DNA from: Candidatus Cryptobacteroides excrementipullorum
GTDB lineage: Bacteria > Bacteroidota > Bacteroidia > Bacteroidales > UBA932
Reading direction: 5' to 3'
DNA length: 64,000 bases
NCBI GenBank assembly: GCA_017695065.1
Contig: JADILZ010000014.1
Coordinates: 25,802 to 89,801, forward strand
In this document: positions 36,885 through 45,839 of the stretch, in pieces
How the letters are laid out: each line of letters starts with the position of its first letter
Position numbering within the stretch: the first letter of the stretch is position 1
Notes under the pieces: generated by a model
The model's database searches: none
What the model was told of the DNA's origin: nothing
The model's input: only the letters and a program-made list of their open reading frames with translations
Made by a program: the position numbers and the translations under genes

Positions 36885-36915
36885 ATTGCATTATAAAATA
36901 AAATTCCTACCTTTG
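36885..36915 (+). promoter_or_regulatory. promoter of tRNA-Ala
   Basis: TACCTTTG at 36908-36915 is a consensus -7 box, with ATTG (36885-36888) 19 bases upstream as a three-of-four match to TTTG. Transcription would start about 20 bases before the tRNA. Confidence 0.65.
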
Positions 36916-36944
36916 CAGTGCGTTGAAAATAATGAAACGATTAC

Positions 36945-37018
36945 GGGGGTATAGCTCAGTTGGCTAGAGCATCTGCTTTGCAAGCAGAGGGTCGTCGGTT
37001 CGAATCCGTCTATCTCCA
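36945..37018 (+). tRNA. tRNA-Ala(TGC)
   Basis: A 74-nt cloverleaf. Acceptor GGGGGTA pairs with TATCTCC, including G-T wobbles. D-arm AGCTCAGTTGGCTAGAGC, anticodon loop TTTGCAA with anticodon TGC (36979-36981) and T-arm GTCGGTTCGAATCCGTC. It is a single gene, not part of an rRNA operon, and a strong terminator follows directly. Confidence 0.95.
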
Positions 37019-37019
37019 C

Positions 37020-37058
37020 AAAGAGGGCGAGTCTGACTTTTGACTCGCCCTCTTTGTA
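37020..37058 (+). terminator. intrinsic terminator of tRNA-Ala
   Basis: AAAGAGGGCGAGTC (37020-37033) and GACTCGCCCTCTTT (37042-37055) form a perfect 14-bp stem with an 8-base loop. The right arm ends in TTTG. Confidence 0.85.
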
Positions 37059-37139
37059 TTCGTACTCCTGATAGAGTCCGGTTCCAAATATATTCAATTC
37101 TCAAAGAGGAAAAAGGCTCACATTGGAGCCGGGATAATT

Positions 37140-37172
37140 GGGCTGTAAAGGAGCAGGTCCTTTACAGCGCCC
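37140..37172. other. hairpin in the intergenic region before the second lipoprotein gene
   Basis: CTGTAAAGGA and TCCTTTACAG form a perfect 10-bp stem around GCAGG, extended by GGG/CCC pairs. No T-tract follows on either side. The function is unknown. Confidence 0.4.
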
Positions 37173-37246
37173 GGAATGACGGTGAAAGAATCGCTTCTTC
37201 GTTTGGTATGAGATGGAAAAGCTGCATTTCCTCCAATTGATAAAGA

Positions 37247-37399
37247 AAACGGATAATAGCTCAATTTATTGATTGGTAGTATATTATAAATAATTGTCGT
37301 GACAAAATGCACATCATGTTGACTTTAAAGACAGCATTCTATGTGTCTCTGAGTGCATTTCATTGTCATATCCGTTTAAAATTAACGTAAACGGATAAT
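37247..37399. promoter_or_regulatory. repeated AAACGGATAAT boxes upstream of paralog 2
   Basis: AAACGGATAAT occurs at 37247-37257 and again at 37389-37399. An inverted copy, ATCCGTTTA (37370-37378), pairs with TAAACGGAT (37388-37396) across 9 bases. Such a direct plus inverted arrangement 50-190 bases before a start codon suggests an operator or a recombinase site. The remaining 37056-37441 bases contain no gene that I can recognise. Confidence 0.4.
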
Positions 37400-37441
37400 C
37401 ATCCTCTATTTTGCAGCGTTTAAAAAAAAAAGTAAAAGAGG

Positions 37442-39280
37442 ATGGATAAAAGTCTTTATATGCTGCTGCCGCTTCTCATTTTGGGAGGATGCTCCGAAAA
37501 AAACGCTGTTATGGAGTCCGGGTCTGTATCCGGTGCTGAAACATGTGTCTCTTTCCGTATAATGTCTCCTCCTGCATCATCAAGAAGCATGGTCACTGCT
37601 GACGAGGACAGGATCGAAAACCTTAATGTTTACGTCTATGGAGACGGGGTGCTCGAAGGCGAACTCTATGCAGACGGGGATTCACCTGGTACACTGAGGC
37701 TGATGTCCGGGCGGTCATACAGGTTCTATACACTCGCCAATGTCGGGAAGGTTTCAGCTCCATTGAAGGAATCAGACATTAAGGGATACCGCCACAGGCT
37801 TGCAGATCTTTCTGATATTGCGGACGGAGGCCTGCCTATGGCCTCTGTCAACGAGACAGTTGTCAGCGGAAAGGAAACAGTCGTGAATGTGGAGCTGGTG
37901 CGACTGGTGGCAAAGGTGTATTTCCGTCTTGAATCCGGTGATGTGCCAGGCCTGGAAGTGAAATCCATCAGACTGGTGAATTCCCCGTCCGACATGACTC
38001 CTTTTTCGGAGTCGAGTGCGGCTGAAAGTGTCATGTCCGGGGATTATGCTTCCCCGTCGGACATTAAGGCCGTCAATTCAGGAGAGTCCGCGTATTTCTA
38101 TATGCTTGAGAATTGTCAAGGAGTCCTCCTACCGGACAATGATGACCAGTGGCAGAAGGTCCCGGACATGTTGCCTGATTCCAAGGCCGGCCTTTGTACA
38201 TATATGGAGGTGACGGCGATACTGGACGGGACATCGGGGATGACAGGTCCGGTGACATACCGGTTTTATCTCGGGCAGGATTCCACATCCGATTTCAATA
38301 TTTACCGGAATACCGAGAATACCGTAACGCTGGTCACATCGATGGATGGCCTTGAAAAGTTCTCCTGGCGGATAGACACAAGCAGCCTGATTTCCAACTT
38401 TGTACCGGTAGTGGTTGTCGGCGCCAACGGCCTGATTGCATATACGGACAGGTTCGGCAGGACCATCAGGAAGACTGTAGGCCAGGCGAACAGGTCATGG
38501 AATGCAGTGGCATATGGAAACGGGAAATATATAGCTGTAGGGACAAAAGGGGGTAATATCGCTCCTCCGTCACCGGGAAATATTGCCGTATCATCCGATC
38601 TCTCAAACTGGACAGCGAAGCCTGTGGTCTCCTACAACATGACGTATCACGACATCTACTATGGCAGGGGGACTTTCTTCGCTCTCGGTACTGTCACTTT
38701 TCCTAATGCATACCTCGATTTGTCACAGGACGGCCAGCAGTGGAGAGTAGTCATTCCGAAATCAGGTTCATGTACATGTATTACGTACGGCAAGGAATTC
38801 GTCCTTTTGGGCCCAAAAGGTTCTATATCGGTATCTCCTGACGGGGAAGCATGGTTTAACCTCACTGACGGAACCAAGGATTTTCTGGATGTATGCTACG
38901 GGAACGGAATATACGTATGCCTGCGTTCAAGTACTGACAAGACCTACGGGTCCATAGGGTATTCGGAATATCCTAAAAACAAATTCACCTATATAGCTAC
39001 CGGCGGTATTATATACAGATGTATCGCATACGGGAACGGCAAGTTCGTCGCAGTCGGGAACAACGGCAAAGTCGCATGTTCATCAGACGGTAAAGTATGG
39101 GAGCATAGTTCTGCACCTGAACTCTCGGGATTCCAGCCCATGGACATTTGTTTCGGGAACGGCCGTTTTGTGGCTGTCGGAAACAACGGAAAACTTTTCT
39201 ATTCTATAAACGGTACCGGATGGATCCAGCAGGAAACAGGCATAGAAGAGGACCTATACGGCGTTTGTGTGATCCCCTAA
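37442..39280 (+). CDS. DUF4906-like lipoprotein with C-terminal seven-repeat Asp-box propeller (paralog 2)
   Basis: A 612-residue paralog of the 33.1 kb protein. The signal ends at the lipobox LILGGCSE (Cys about 17). The DUF4906-like module has ENLNVYVYGDG, LENCQGVLLPDNDD and VTYRFYLGQDSTSDFNIYRN. Seven repeats then run from about residue 322 to the end, including VAYGNGKYIAVG, IAYGNGKFVAVGNNGKVACS and ICFGNGRFVAVGNNGKLFYS, with Asp-boxes SSDGKVW and SPDGEAW. A closing strand LYGVCVIP follows. AGAGG before the ATG is a possible ribosome site. The 3' end overlaps the convergent PAP2 gene by 27 bases. Confidence 0.7.
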   Translation: MDKSLYMLLPLLILGGCSEKNAVMESGSVSGAETCVSFRIMSPPASSRSMVTADEDRIENLNVYVYGDGVLEGELYADGDSPGTLRLMSGRSYRFYTLANVGKVSAPLKESDIKGYRHRLADLSDIADGGLPMASVNETVVSGKETVVNVELVRLVAKVYFRLESGDVPGLEVKSIRLVNSPSDMTPFSESSAAESVMSGDYASPSDIKAVNSGESAYFYMLENCQGVLLPDNDDQWQKVPDMLPDSKAGLCTYMEVTAILDGTSGMTGPVTYRFYLGQDSTSDFNIYRNTENTVTLVTSMDGLEKFSWRIDTSSLISNFVPVVVVGANGLIAYTDRFGRTIRKTVGQANRSWNAVAYGNGKYIAVGTKGGNIAPPSPGNIAVSSDLSNWTAKPVVSYNMTYHDIYYGRGTFFALGTVTFPNAYLDLSQDGQQWRVVIPKSGSCTCITYGKEFVLLGPKGSISVSPDGEAWFNLTDGTKDFLDVCYGNGIYVCLRSSTDKTYGSIGYSEYPKNKFTYIATGGIIYRCIAYGNGKFVAVGNNGKVACSSDGKVWEHSSAPELSGFQPMDICFGNGRFVAVGNNGKLFYSINGTGWIQQETGIEEDLYGVCVIP

Positions 39281-39886
39281 TCCGGCTTTACGGATGCAGT
39301 ATCGGGCAAGCCATGCTGTGAAAAGACCGAACAGTATACCTGTGATGATACCTACAATCACGTCTCCGAGGTAATGCTTGCCTACAAATATCCTGCTGAT
39401 GCTCACCATCAGGGCCCAGAAGAAAATCCATGCTGCATAGCCACGGTATCTGAGCCTGGTGTCATTCCTGAATCCGGAAAGTGTCGATACTGCAAAACTG
39501 AAGGAATTGGCTGCGTGGGCGGAGAAGAAACCGTACATTCCTCCTCCGCCTTCGAGCATCCACAGTCCGTTCTGTATCATGAAGTCGTCCTTGCATGGAC
39601 GGAGTCTCGCCACAGCATCCTTTATCAGGTTGCTGAACTGGTCGCACATTCCGAATGCAAGGGCAACGGATGCGATGACGATTAGGGCCCGTTTCCAGCC
39701 TAACCGGATGAAGAGGAATACTACCACTATAATGTACATCGGAATCCACACCTGTATATGAGAAAAGAATTTCATTATCTCATCGGTGAATCCTGTGTGG
39801 AAACTGTTGATGAAAAGTGATATTTCCTGATCTAACTGATGGACTTCCTGCCAAAAACTTCCCATTTTCTGTTTACTGGTTTTCAT
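39254..39886 (-). CDS. PAP2-family membrane phosphatase
   Basis: A 210-residue integral membrane protein with about five hydrophobic segments. The PAP2 catalytic triplet is present: [10 protein letters not shown], then [14 protein letters not shown] (SxH core) and [16 protein letters not shown] (R...H..D). Likely substrates are phosphatidic acid, PGP or undecaprenyl pyrophosphate. It is the last gene of hpt-adk-obg-PAP2. The ATG at 39886 overlaps the obg end by 14 bases; a second ATG at 39865 would avoid overlap. Confidence 0.88.
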   Translation of the reverse strand: MKTSKQKMGSFWQEVHQLDQEISLFINSFHTGFTDEIMKFFSHIQVWIPMYIIVVVFLFIRLGWKRALIVIASVALAFGMCDQFSNLIKDAVARLRPCKDDFMIQNGLWMLEGGGGMYGFFSAHAANSFSFAVSTLSGFRNDTRLRYRGYAAWIFFWALMVSISRIFVGKHYLGDVIVGIITGILFGLFTAWLARYCIRKAGLGDHTNAV

Positions 39887-40871
39887 TGAGGACAGCCCAG
39901 AGCATGTCTTTCAGCTGCTGGATTCCTTCCCCTGTGATTGAAGAAATGAAGATATGCGGAATGCCGTCAGGAAGCTCAGCCTCTATCTCCGATTTCAGTT
40001 TCCCGTCAAGCATGTCCGATTTGGTTATGGCCAGGACACGCCCCTTGACCAGAAGTTCAGGGTTGTATTCCTTGAGTTCGTTCAGGAGTATCCTGTATCC
40101 CTGGCTTATGTCATCGGAGTCCGCCGGAATCATGAAAAGAAGGATTGAATTCCTTTCAATGTGCCTGAGGAATCTGAGTCCGATCCCTTTACCTTCATGC
40201 GCCCCTTCTATTATCCCCGGTATGTCTGCCATTACGAACGACTTGTCATCCCTGTAGCTGACGATTCCCAGATTCGGTTCCAGCGTGGTGAATGCATAGT
40301 CGGCAATTTTCGGCTTTGCCGCGGTGACAGTGGCGAGCAAGGTGGATTTCCCTGCATTGGGAAAGCCTACAAGGCCGACATCGGCCAGGATTTTCAGCTC
40401 GAGAATGAACCATCCCTCTTTGCCGGGTTCTCCAGGCTGTGCGTACCGTGGGGTCTGGTTCGTGGCGGATTTGAAGTTGTTGTTCCCCAGTCCGCCTCTT
40501 CCTCCTTTGACGAGGATGCGCTCCTCTCCGGGCTCCACCAGCTCGAAGAGGACTTCGCCTGTCTCGGAGTCCTTGGCTACAGTCCCGAGAGGCACATCCA
40601 GGATGACATCCTGGCCGTTCTTGCCTTTGCACAGCTGTCCGCTTCCGGCCTCACCGTGCTCCGCGCGGATATGTTTGCGGTATTTCAGATGAATGAGTGT
40701 CCAGAACTGCGGGTTGGCCCTCAGTATCACATGGCCGCCACGTCCGCCGTCACCGCCGTCCGGTCCGCCCTTAGGTACATATTTCTCTCTCCTGAGATGC
40801 ATGGATCCTGCGCCTCCGTTACCGGAAGCGCAGAATATCTTTACGTAGTCTATGAAGTTGCTGTCAGCCAT
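39873..40871 (-). CDS. obg: GTPase Obg/CgtA
   Basis: A 332-residue ribosome-assembly GTPase for the 50S subunit, linked to stress and cell-cycle control. The glycine-rich Obg domain starts [20 protein letters not shown] and has [16 protein letters not shown]. The G-domain has G1 [11 protein letters not shown] (about 166), G3 [10 protein letters not shown] and G4 TKSD. The C-terminal OCT domain is absent, as in many short Obg proteins. Overlaps adk by 8 bases. Confidence 0.96.
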   Translation of the reverse strand: MADSNFIDYVKIFCASGNGGAGSMHLRREKYVPKGGPDGGDGGRGGHVILRANPQFWTLIHLKYRKHIRAEHGEAGSGQLCKGKNGQDVILDVPLGTVAKDSETGEVLFELVEPGEERILVKGGRGGLGNNNFKSATNQTPRYAQPGEPGKEGWFILELKILADVGLVGFPNAGKSTLLATVTAAKPKIADYAFTTLEPNLGIVSYRDDKSFVMADIPGIIEGAHEGKGIGLRFLRHIERNSILLFMIPADSDDISQGYRILLNELKEYNPELLVKGRVLAITKSDMLDGKLKSEIEAELPDGIPHIFISSITGEGIQQLKDMLWAVLNENQ

Positions 40872-41442
40872 TAAGACTATCCATTAGGGTGAAGACATTG
40901 GTGCGGACCTGGTCGATGGTGCCTGTCCCGTCGATTTCCCTGTATTTCCCCTGTGCCCTGTAGTATTCTACAAGCGGCTCGGTCTTTTCGTGGTATGTCT
41001 TTATCCTGTTGTCAATGGTTTCCTCTTTTGCGTCATCGGCCCTTCCTTCGATTGTGGCCCTATGGCGTATCCTTTCCTTTATCATTTCGTCAGGAATCAT
41101 TATGGATACAACGGATGTCACTGTTTCACCGGTCTTTGCAAGTATCTTGTCAAGAGCCTCGGCTTGTGCTGTCGTGCGAGGGAACCCGTCGAGAAGGAAT
41201 CCTGCCACTCCTTTGACTGTGTTGAACTCGGACTCTATCATGCCTTCGACTACTTCGTCAGGCACGAGTGCACCTGCATCTATCAGGGACTTGGCCCTGA
41301 GACCGAGTTCGCTTCCTGCTGCTATCTCCTTGCGCAGAAGCTCTCCTGTGGAGATATGGCGGAGATTGTATTTCTCGACAATAGCTGTGGCCTGTGTGCC
41401 TTTGCCGGCACCCGGAGGCCCAAAAAGGATATAATATTTCAT
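40864..41442 (-). CDS. adk: adenylate kinase, short form
   Basis: A 192-residue enzyme that equilibrates AMP + ATP with two ADP. P-loop [12 protein letters not shown] (residues 6-17), NMP-binding [11 protein letters not shown] and [17 protein letters not shown]. The LID is the short type without a zinc site ([14 protein letters not shown]). It sits between hpt and obg in one tight minus-strand unit. Confidence 0.97.
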   Translation of the reverse strand: MKYYILFGPPGAGKGTQATAIVEKYNLRHISTGELLRKEIAAGSELGLRAKSLIDAGALVPDEVVEGMIESEFNTVKGVAGFLLDGFPRTTAQAEALDKILAKTGETVTSVVSIMIPDEMIKERIRHRATIEGRADDAKEETIDNRIKTYHEKTEPLVEYYRAQGKYREIDGTGTIDQVRTNVFTLMDSLNG

Positions 41443-41467
41443 TTGATGTTATGTGTTGGATATAAAT

Positions 41468-42010
41468 CTATTCGTCCAGGACATAGATGTCCTTTAAATT
41501 TCTTCCTATCTCGTTATAGTCCAGACCGAAACCCACTATGAAGTCATTGGGGATCTGGATTGCCACATAGTCGAGCTTTACATCCCTTGTGCATGATTCC
41601 GGCTTGAAAAGGAGAGTGCACACGATACTTTCAGCTGCTCCGGCATCTTTCAGTATCTGTTTCAGCTCTACTATGGTATTCCCTGTGTCAACGATATCCT
41701 CTACTATGATCACACGTCTGCCTTTTATGCCTGCTGTAAGTCCCATGGCCTGACGTACGCGGCCGGTCGAGCCGGTGCCCTCGTACGAGGTCAGCTTTAT
41801 GGAGACCAGTTCACAGTTGAACTCAAGTCTTTTCATCAGTTCGGCGGTGAACATTATCGATCCGTTCAGAACGCATAGGAGTACCGGGATGTCTTCGCAT
41901 CCCCTGAAATCGCTGTTCATCTTTTCAGCGACATCGTCAATGGCCTTCATTATCCTGTCATACGGGATGAAAGTCTTGAAGGTCTTGTCAAACAGTCTGA
42001 CCTTTTCCAT
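41468..42010 (-). CDS. hpt: hypoxanthine phosphoribosyltransferase
   Basis: A 180-residue purine-salvage enzyme that makes IMP (and possibly GMP) from base and PRPP. The PRPP motif RVIIVEDIVDTGNTIVEL (about 115-132) and the pyrophosphate loop LLCVLNGSIMFTAEL are intact, and FIVGFGLDYNEIGRNL closes the active site. First gene of the hpt-adk-obg-PAP2 unit; a TATTTTTG box (42041-42034, minus strand) is a likely -7 element. Confidence 0.93.
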   Translation of the reverse strand: MEKVRLFDKTFKTFIPYDRIMKAIDDVAEKMNSDFRGCEDIPVLLCVLNGSIMFTAELMKRLEFNCELVSIKLTSYEGTGSTGRVRQAMGLTAGIKGRRVIIVEDIVDTGNTIVELKQILKDAGAAESIVCTLLFKPESCTRDVKLDYVAIQIPNDFIVGFGLDYNEIGRNLKDIYVLDE

Positions 42011-42033
42011 GTGCGGTTTTGATTATCAGAGCG

Positions 42034-42041
42034 CAAAAATA
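42034..42041 (-). promoter_or_regulatory. -7 element of the hpt-adk-obg unit
   Basis: TATTTTTG on the minus strand, 23 bases before the hpt ATG, matches TAnnTTTG. No TTTG lies 19 bases further upstream. Confidence 0.45.
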
Positions 42042-42170
42042 GTTAAAAAAGGTATAAAAATATAAAAAAGGATAAAATCTTGTTTAAAAAACAGAAAAAC
42101 ATGAAAAAACCCCTTCCTGCTTGTCTGTGTTAGAGATAAATTGCATCCTGATATTCAATCGGGAACGTCA

Positions 42171-44099
42171 ATGAGATATGGAATGAACATGGTTGCGCCG
42201 GCCGTTCTGGCGCTTTTCCTGGCACTCCCGTCATCAGGCCAGGATGTCCGGACGCAGGTGTCCGGTGTTGCAGAGGTAGAGCAGATGGCGGCACTTTCCG
42301 GGGCGCTTTATGCCGAGGATATGGGAGAGGAGGAAATCGAGAGGCTGGTGAATCTTCAGAACCGTCCTCTGAAACTCAACCTTGCATCGAGAAGCCGCCT
42401 GACGGAGTCAGGGCTTTTTTCCCAGTATCAGGTGGCTGCGCTGATGGACTACAGGGAGAGGAACGGCGACATACTTTCGGTCTCAGAGCTTGCAGCGGTT
42501 GACGGATTCGGCAGGGAGGCGGCTGAAGCTGTGGAACCGTTTGTCAGTTTCGCGTCATCTGCCCTGCCTGGAAGGGCTTCCTTGCGCAAGTCATACATTG
42601 TCAATGAACTGGTTGCAAAAGCTGCCCTCAAGCTGCAGGCGGAGGACAGGGATGAGGCTATGGTCCCTTATTATAATTATGGTGTGAAATACAGGTTTTC
42701 CATGGAAGATTGCTTTGAGGCGGCGGTTGTCACGTCCAGGACGTATGACACAGTGCTGCTTCCTCCGGAGGCTGTCTCGTTCTATGCGGCATATTACGGA
42801 CGGGGGACCTTGGGGAAGGTCGTCATCGGTGATTTCAACACCAGGTTCGGCCAGGGACTCGGGATGTGGAGCGGCTTCTCGATGAGCGGGGTGCCTTCAC
42901 AGGGGGCCTTTTCACGGAGGCCGTCCGGAATATCTCCATACTGGTCATATTCGGGGGAGGGAAGCCACAGGGGGGCGGCCGCCGACTTTTCTTTCGGGAA
43001 TGTGCTGTTTTCCACATTCGCTTCATTTCCTGGAGTGAGGGAGGCCGCTGTCCATGGAGAAGATGCGGCGGTGTCTTTCCTTCCGGGATTCAACATTGCC
43101 TGGTCGGGTATGGATGCCCAGGCCTCCGTGACATGCTTTGCATGCAGCAGGACTCTGTATGCGAGGGAAGACGGGGTGGATGTGCCGTCTGTCCCGGGCC
43201 GGAAAGCTTTTTTTGAAAGCGGAAGGGTTTCGGCGGACATGAGATACAACCTTCAGGGAACGGAGCTGTTTTCTGAAGCTGCCATTGATTTCCCGTCGCT
43301 CTCGGTTGCCGCGCTTGCCGGATGCAGGTTCCGGCCATGCAGCGGGCTTGGCCTTGCTGCCGGGATCAGATACTATCCTGCGGATTTCCGTCCGGGATAT
43401 TCCGGTGCAGTACGCAGCGGGAGCAGGTGCAGTAACGAATACGGGATTGCCGTTTCCGGGACTTTCTCATCCGGGGGCTATGTCGCTCTGGCGGGGAAGA
43501 CCGGGTTCGGGTCCTCTGTCCCGAGGCATCAGGGAGGGTTCAGTGCCGACCTGTCCCGTTCTCCTGAATCGAAGTACGGAGTGCACGGGGCATCGTCGCA
43601 ATGCAAGGTGGTTTTTTCATACCAGTGGCAGATCTCCGGATCCGTTTCCATGGTGTGGAAACTCTCGGAGAGGATGAGGTCATACGGTGAGAAGTTCCGT
43701 ACGGATGTGCGGTGCGACCTGAAGTATTCTTCGGGGAAGTGGTTCTCGGCCTTGAGGCTCAATGTTCTGCAATGTGTCGGGGCCGGGATGCTATCCTATG
43801 CCGAATGTGGATGCAGGAGCGGCATGCTGTCTGCGTGCCTGAGGGGCGGCCTGTTCCGGACTGACGATTGGGATGACCGTATATATGCCTATGAGAGGGA
43901 TGCCCCGGGGAATTTCTCTGTCCCGGCTTTTTACGGCAGGGGATTCTGGACATCTTTTGTCGCTGGTGTAAAGGTCTCCCGTCTGGGGCGTTTTTATGTA
44001 AGGGCATCATACACAGGATATCCGTGGCTGTCCCCATCACAGGAAAAGGAAAAGCCCGGCAGGGCCGAGCTTAAGTTCCAGATGATGTTCAGGCTGTGA
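42171..44099 (+). CDS. exported helix-hairpin-helix protein with beta-rich C-terminus
   Basis: A 642-residue protein with a signal peptide (MVAPAVLALFLALPSSGQ). Residues about 45-140 contain two helix-hairpin-helix-like segments typical of ComEA-related domains: LNLASRSRLTESGLFSQYQV and ILSVSELAAVDGFGREAAEAV. The remaining 500 residues alternate short aromatic and glycine-rich strands and end FQMMFRL, which suggests an outer-membrane beta-barrel. Bacteroidetes carry a conserved family with this layout; its role in DNA uptake or secretion is unproven. I chose the ATG at 42171; a TTG at 42141 would add 10 residues before the signal. Convergent with mltD. Confidence 0.7.
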   Translation: MRYGMNMVAPAVLALFLALPSSGQDVRTQVSGVAEVEQMAALSGALYAEDMGEEEIERLVNLQNRPLKLNLASRSRLTESGLFSQYQVAALMDYRERNGDILSVSELAAVDGFGREAAEAVEPFVSFASSALPGRASLRKSYIVNELVAKAALKLQAEDRDEAMVPYYNYGVKYRFSMEDCFEAAVVTSRTYDTVLLPPEAVSFYAAYYGRGTLGKVVIGDFNTRFGQGLGMWSGFSMSGVPSQGAFSRRPSGISPYWSYSGEGSHRGAAADFSFGNVLFSTFASFPGVREAAVHGEDAAVSFLPGFNIAWSGMDAQASVTCFACSRTLYAREDGVDVPSVPGRKAFFESGRVSADMRYNLQGTELFSEAAIDFPSLSVAALAGCRFRPCSGLGLAAGIRYYPADFRPGYSGAVRSGSRCSNEYGIAVSGTFSSGGYVALAGKTGFGSSVPRHQGGFSADLSRSPESKYGVHGASSQCKVVFSYQWQISGSVSMVWKLSERMRSYGEKFRTDVRCDLKYSSGKWFSALRLNVLQCVGAGMLSYAECGCRSGMLSACLRGGLFRTDDWDDRIYAYERDAPGNFSVPAFYGRGFWTSFVAGVKVSRLGRFYVRASYTGYPWLSPSQEKEKPGRAELKFQMMFRL

Positions 44100-44116
44100 C
44101 AGCCTGCCGCACAAGA

Positions 44117-45802
44117 TCAGAGCTTCGGGATCTTTATTTTCATACCTGGTTTGATCTTGCTGCTTATACCGTTGAAATCCATGATGTTCTGTGCACTTAC
44201 ACCCGGGTAGTTCTTGGCGATGAGATATAGAGAATCCCCGCTTTTCACGACATACACCGTGTAGTCTGTGCCGGCAGGTATAGGTTTGGATGATGACTTC
44301 CCGGCCGAAGATGCCGTAGTCTTGGAGGCTGTCTTGCCGGAAGAGGATGCCGGTGCTGCACCTCCTCGGTATATGACGAGGCGCTGGCCGATGTTAATCC
44401 TGTCGCTCCTCAGGTTGTTCCACCTCTTTATCTGGCTGACGGAGCATCTGTATTTCAATGCTATGCTACCGAGCATCTCCCCGCTTCTGACCCTGTGTAT
44501 TATCCGTTCTCCGTCGCCCCCGTCCTTGATTTTCTTGATGACCACAGGGTTGAAGAACTCATCTGCCTTGTATGAGTACAGGGAGTCCTCGTGGTCTATG
44601 AAAGAATTTGAATACTGGAACGGTATCCTCAGGATATATTCCCGTTCGTTTCCTGGGATTATGTCGTGCCTGTACTGCGGATTGAGATCCTTGAGGGTCT
44701 GCATCGGGACCCCGGCAAGATCACTCACTTGCTTGAAGTGCAGCATTTTGTGTATCTTGAAGGTATCGGTTACGGCAGGAAGGGCCACCTGCTGCGGGAT
44801 GATCCCGTGCTCTTTGTAATAAGTCATTGTGTAAAGCGCCCCGACAAAAGCCGGTACATAGCCTCTGGTTTCTCTCGGAAGATACGGGTAAATGTCCCAG
44901 AATGCCCTCTTTCCGCCGCTGCGGCGGATTGCCTTGTTGACGTTCCCTGCACCGCAGTTGTATGATGCGATGGCGAGGTTCCAGTCTCCGAAGATGGCGT
45001 ATGCGTCTTTGAGGTATTCCGCCACTGCATGCGCTGATTTTACCGGGTCGAACCGTTCATCGACGAAAGAGTCTATCCTGAGGCCGTACAGCTTTGCCGT
45101 CGAGTACATGAACTGCCACATTCCTTTGGCCCCAGCCCTTGATACTGCAGTAGGATTGAGGGCGGATTCGATTATGGCGAGGGCCTTCAGCTCCTCCGGC
45201 ATGTCGTGCTCGTTGAATATTTCCTCGAATATCGGCATGTAGTAGCTGCAGAGTCCGAGCATTTCCGGCATCCTGGTGGACATCTTCTCGGAGTAGAGGA
45301 TGATGTAGTTCCTGACGATGCTGTTGTACGGGAGGTCTATGAAGGAATTCATTTCCTTTAGCCTCTGGATATAGACTTCATCAGGGACATTGGACTCGAA
45401 CTTGACCGAATCCATGTCATATTCTATGGCGAAATCCTCAGCGCTCAGCTTCTTGTGTATATACCACAGGTTCAGGAGGCTGTCCGTCACCTCGGGAGTG
45501 TAGTCCTCCGGATTGAGCCCTGCTGCGCTCCTGTCCTCGTTTTCTTCATATATGTCCAGTATCTCTGCTGTCAGGGAGTCCCTGGTCCGGATCTCTTCCC
45601 TGTATTTTCCTATTTCGGCAATAAGGGAATCAACCATGTATGTCAGCTCCTTGTTCTCCCTTATCAGGGCAGCCTTGTTCTTCTGCGGCTTCATCCTTCT
45701 GGCAAGGCTCGTGGAATCTCCCGCTGCATTGCATATCGACGGCAGGCACAGGAGCGATGCCAGCAGGAAGCATATCGGGAATCTTTTCAGGTTCATTTTC
45801 AT
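44117..45802 (-). CDS. mltD: membrane-bound lytic murein transglycosylase D with two LysM domains
   Basis: A 561-residue exported peptidoglycan lyase. The signal peptide (about 1-26) is followed by a coiled stretch (ALIRENKELTYMVDSL). The SLT domain contains AIIESALNPTAVSRAGAKGM (catalytic Glu), WQFMYSTAKLYGL and LAIASYNCGAGNVNKAI. Two LysM domains end the protein: VRSGEMLGSIALKYRCSV and YVVKSGDSLYLIAKNYPG, separated by a Ser/Lys-rich linker. Last gene of parA-parB-DUF5683-mltD. Confidence 0.93.
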   Translation of the reverse strand: MKMNLKRFPICFLLASLLCLPSICNAAGDSTSLARRMKPQKNKAALIRENKELTYMVDSLIAEIGKYREEIRTRDSLTAEILDIYEENEDRSAAGLNPEDYTPEVTDSLLNLWYIHKKLSAEDFAIEYDMDSVKFESNVPDEVYIQRLKEMNSFIDLPYNSIVRNYIILYSEKMSTRMPEMLGLCSYYMPIFEEIFNEHDMPEELKALAIIESALNPTAVSRAGAKGMWQFMYSTAKLYGLRIDSFVDERFDPVKSAHAVAEYLKDAYAIFGDWNLAIASYNCGAGNVNKAIRRSGGKRAFWDIYPYLPRETRGYVPAFVGALYTMTYYKEHGIIPQQVALPAVTDTFKIHKMLHFKQVSDLAGVPMQTLKDLNPQYRHDIIPGNEREYILRIPFQYSNSFIDHEDSLYSYKADEFFNPVVIKKIKDGGDGERIIHRVRSGEMLGSIALKYRCSVSQIKRWNNLRSDRINIGQRLVIYRGGAAPASSSGKTASKTTASSAGKSSSKPIPAGTDYTVYVVKSGDSLYLIAKNYPGVSAQNIMDFNGISSKIKPGMKIKIPKL

Positions 45803-45839
45803 TATCTTATAATAGATTGCTAAAAAATATTCCGGAAAG

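Noticed and set aside
37255..37369. Invertible promoter segment upstream of the second propeller lipoprotein
   Set aside because: The inverted repeats are only 8-9 bases and no TAnnTTTG promoter is seen inside, so it is reported only as a possible regulatory region.
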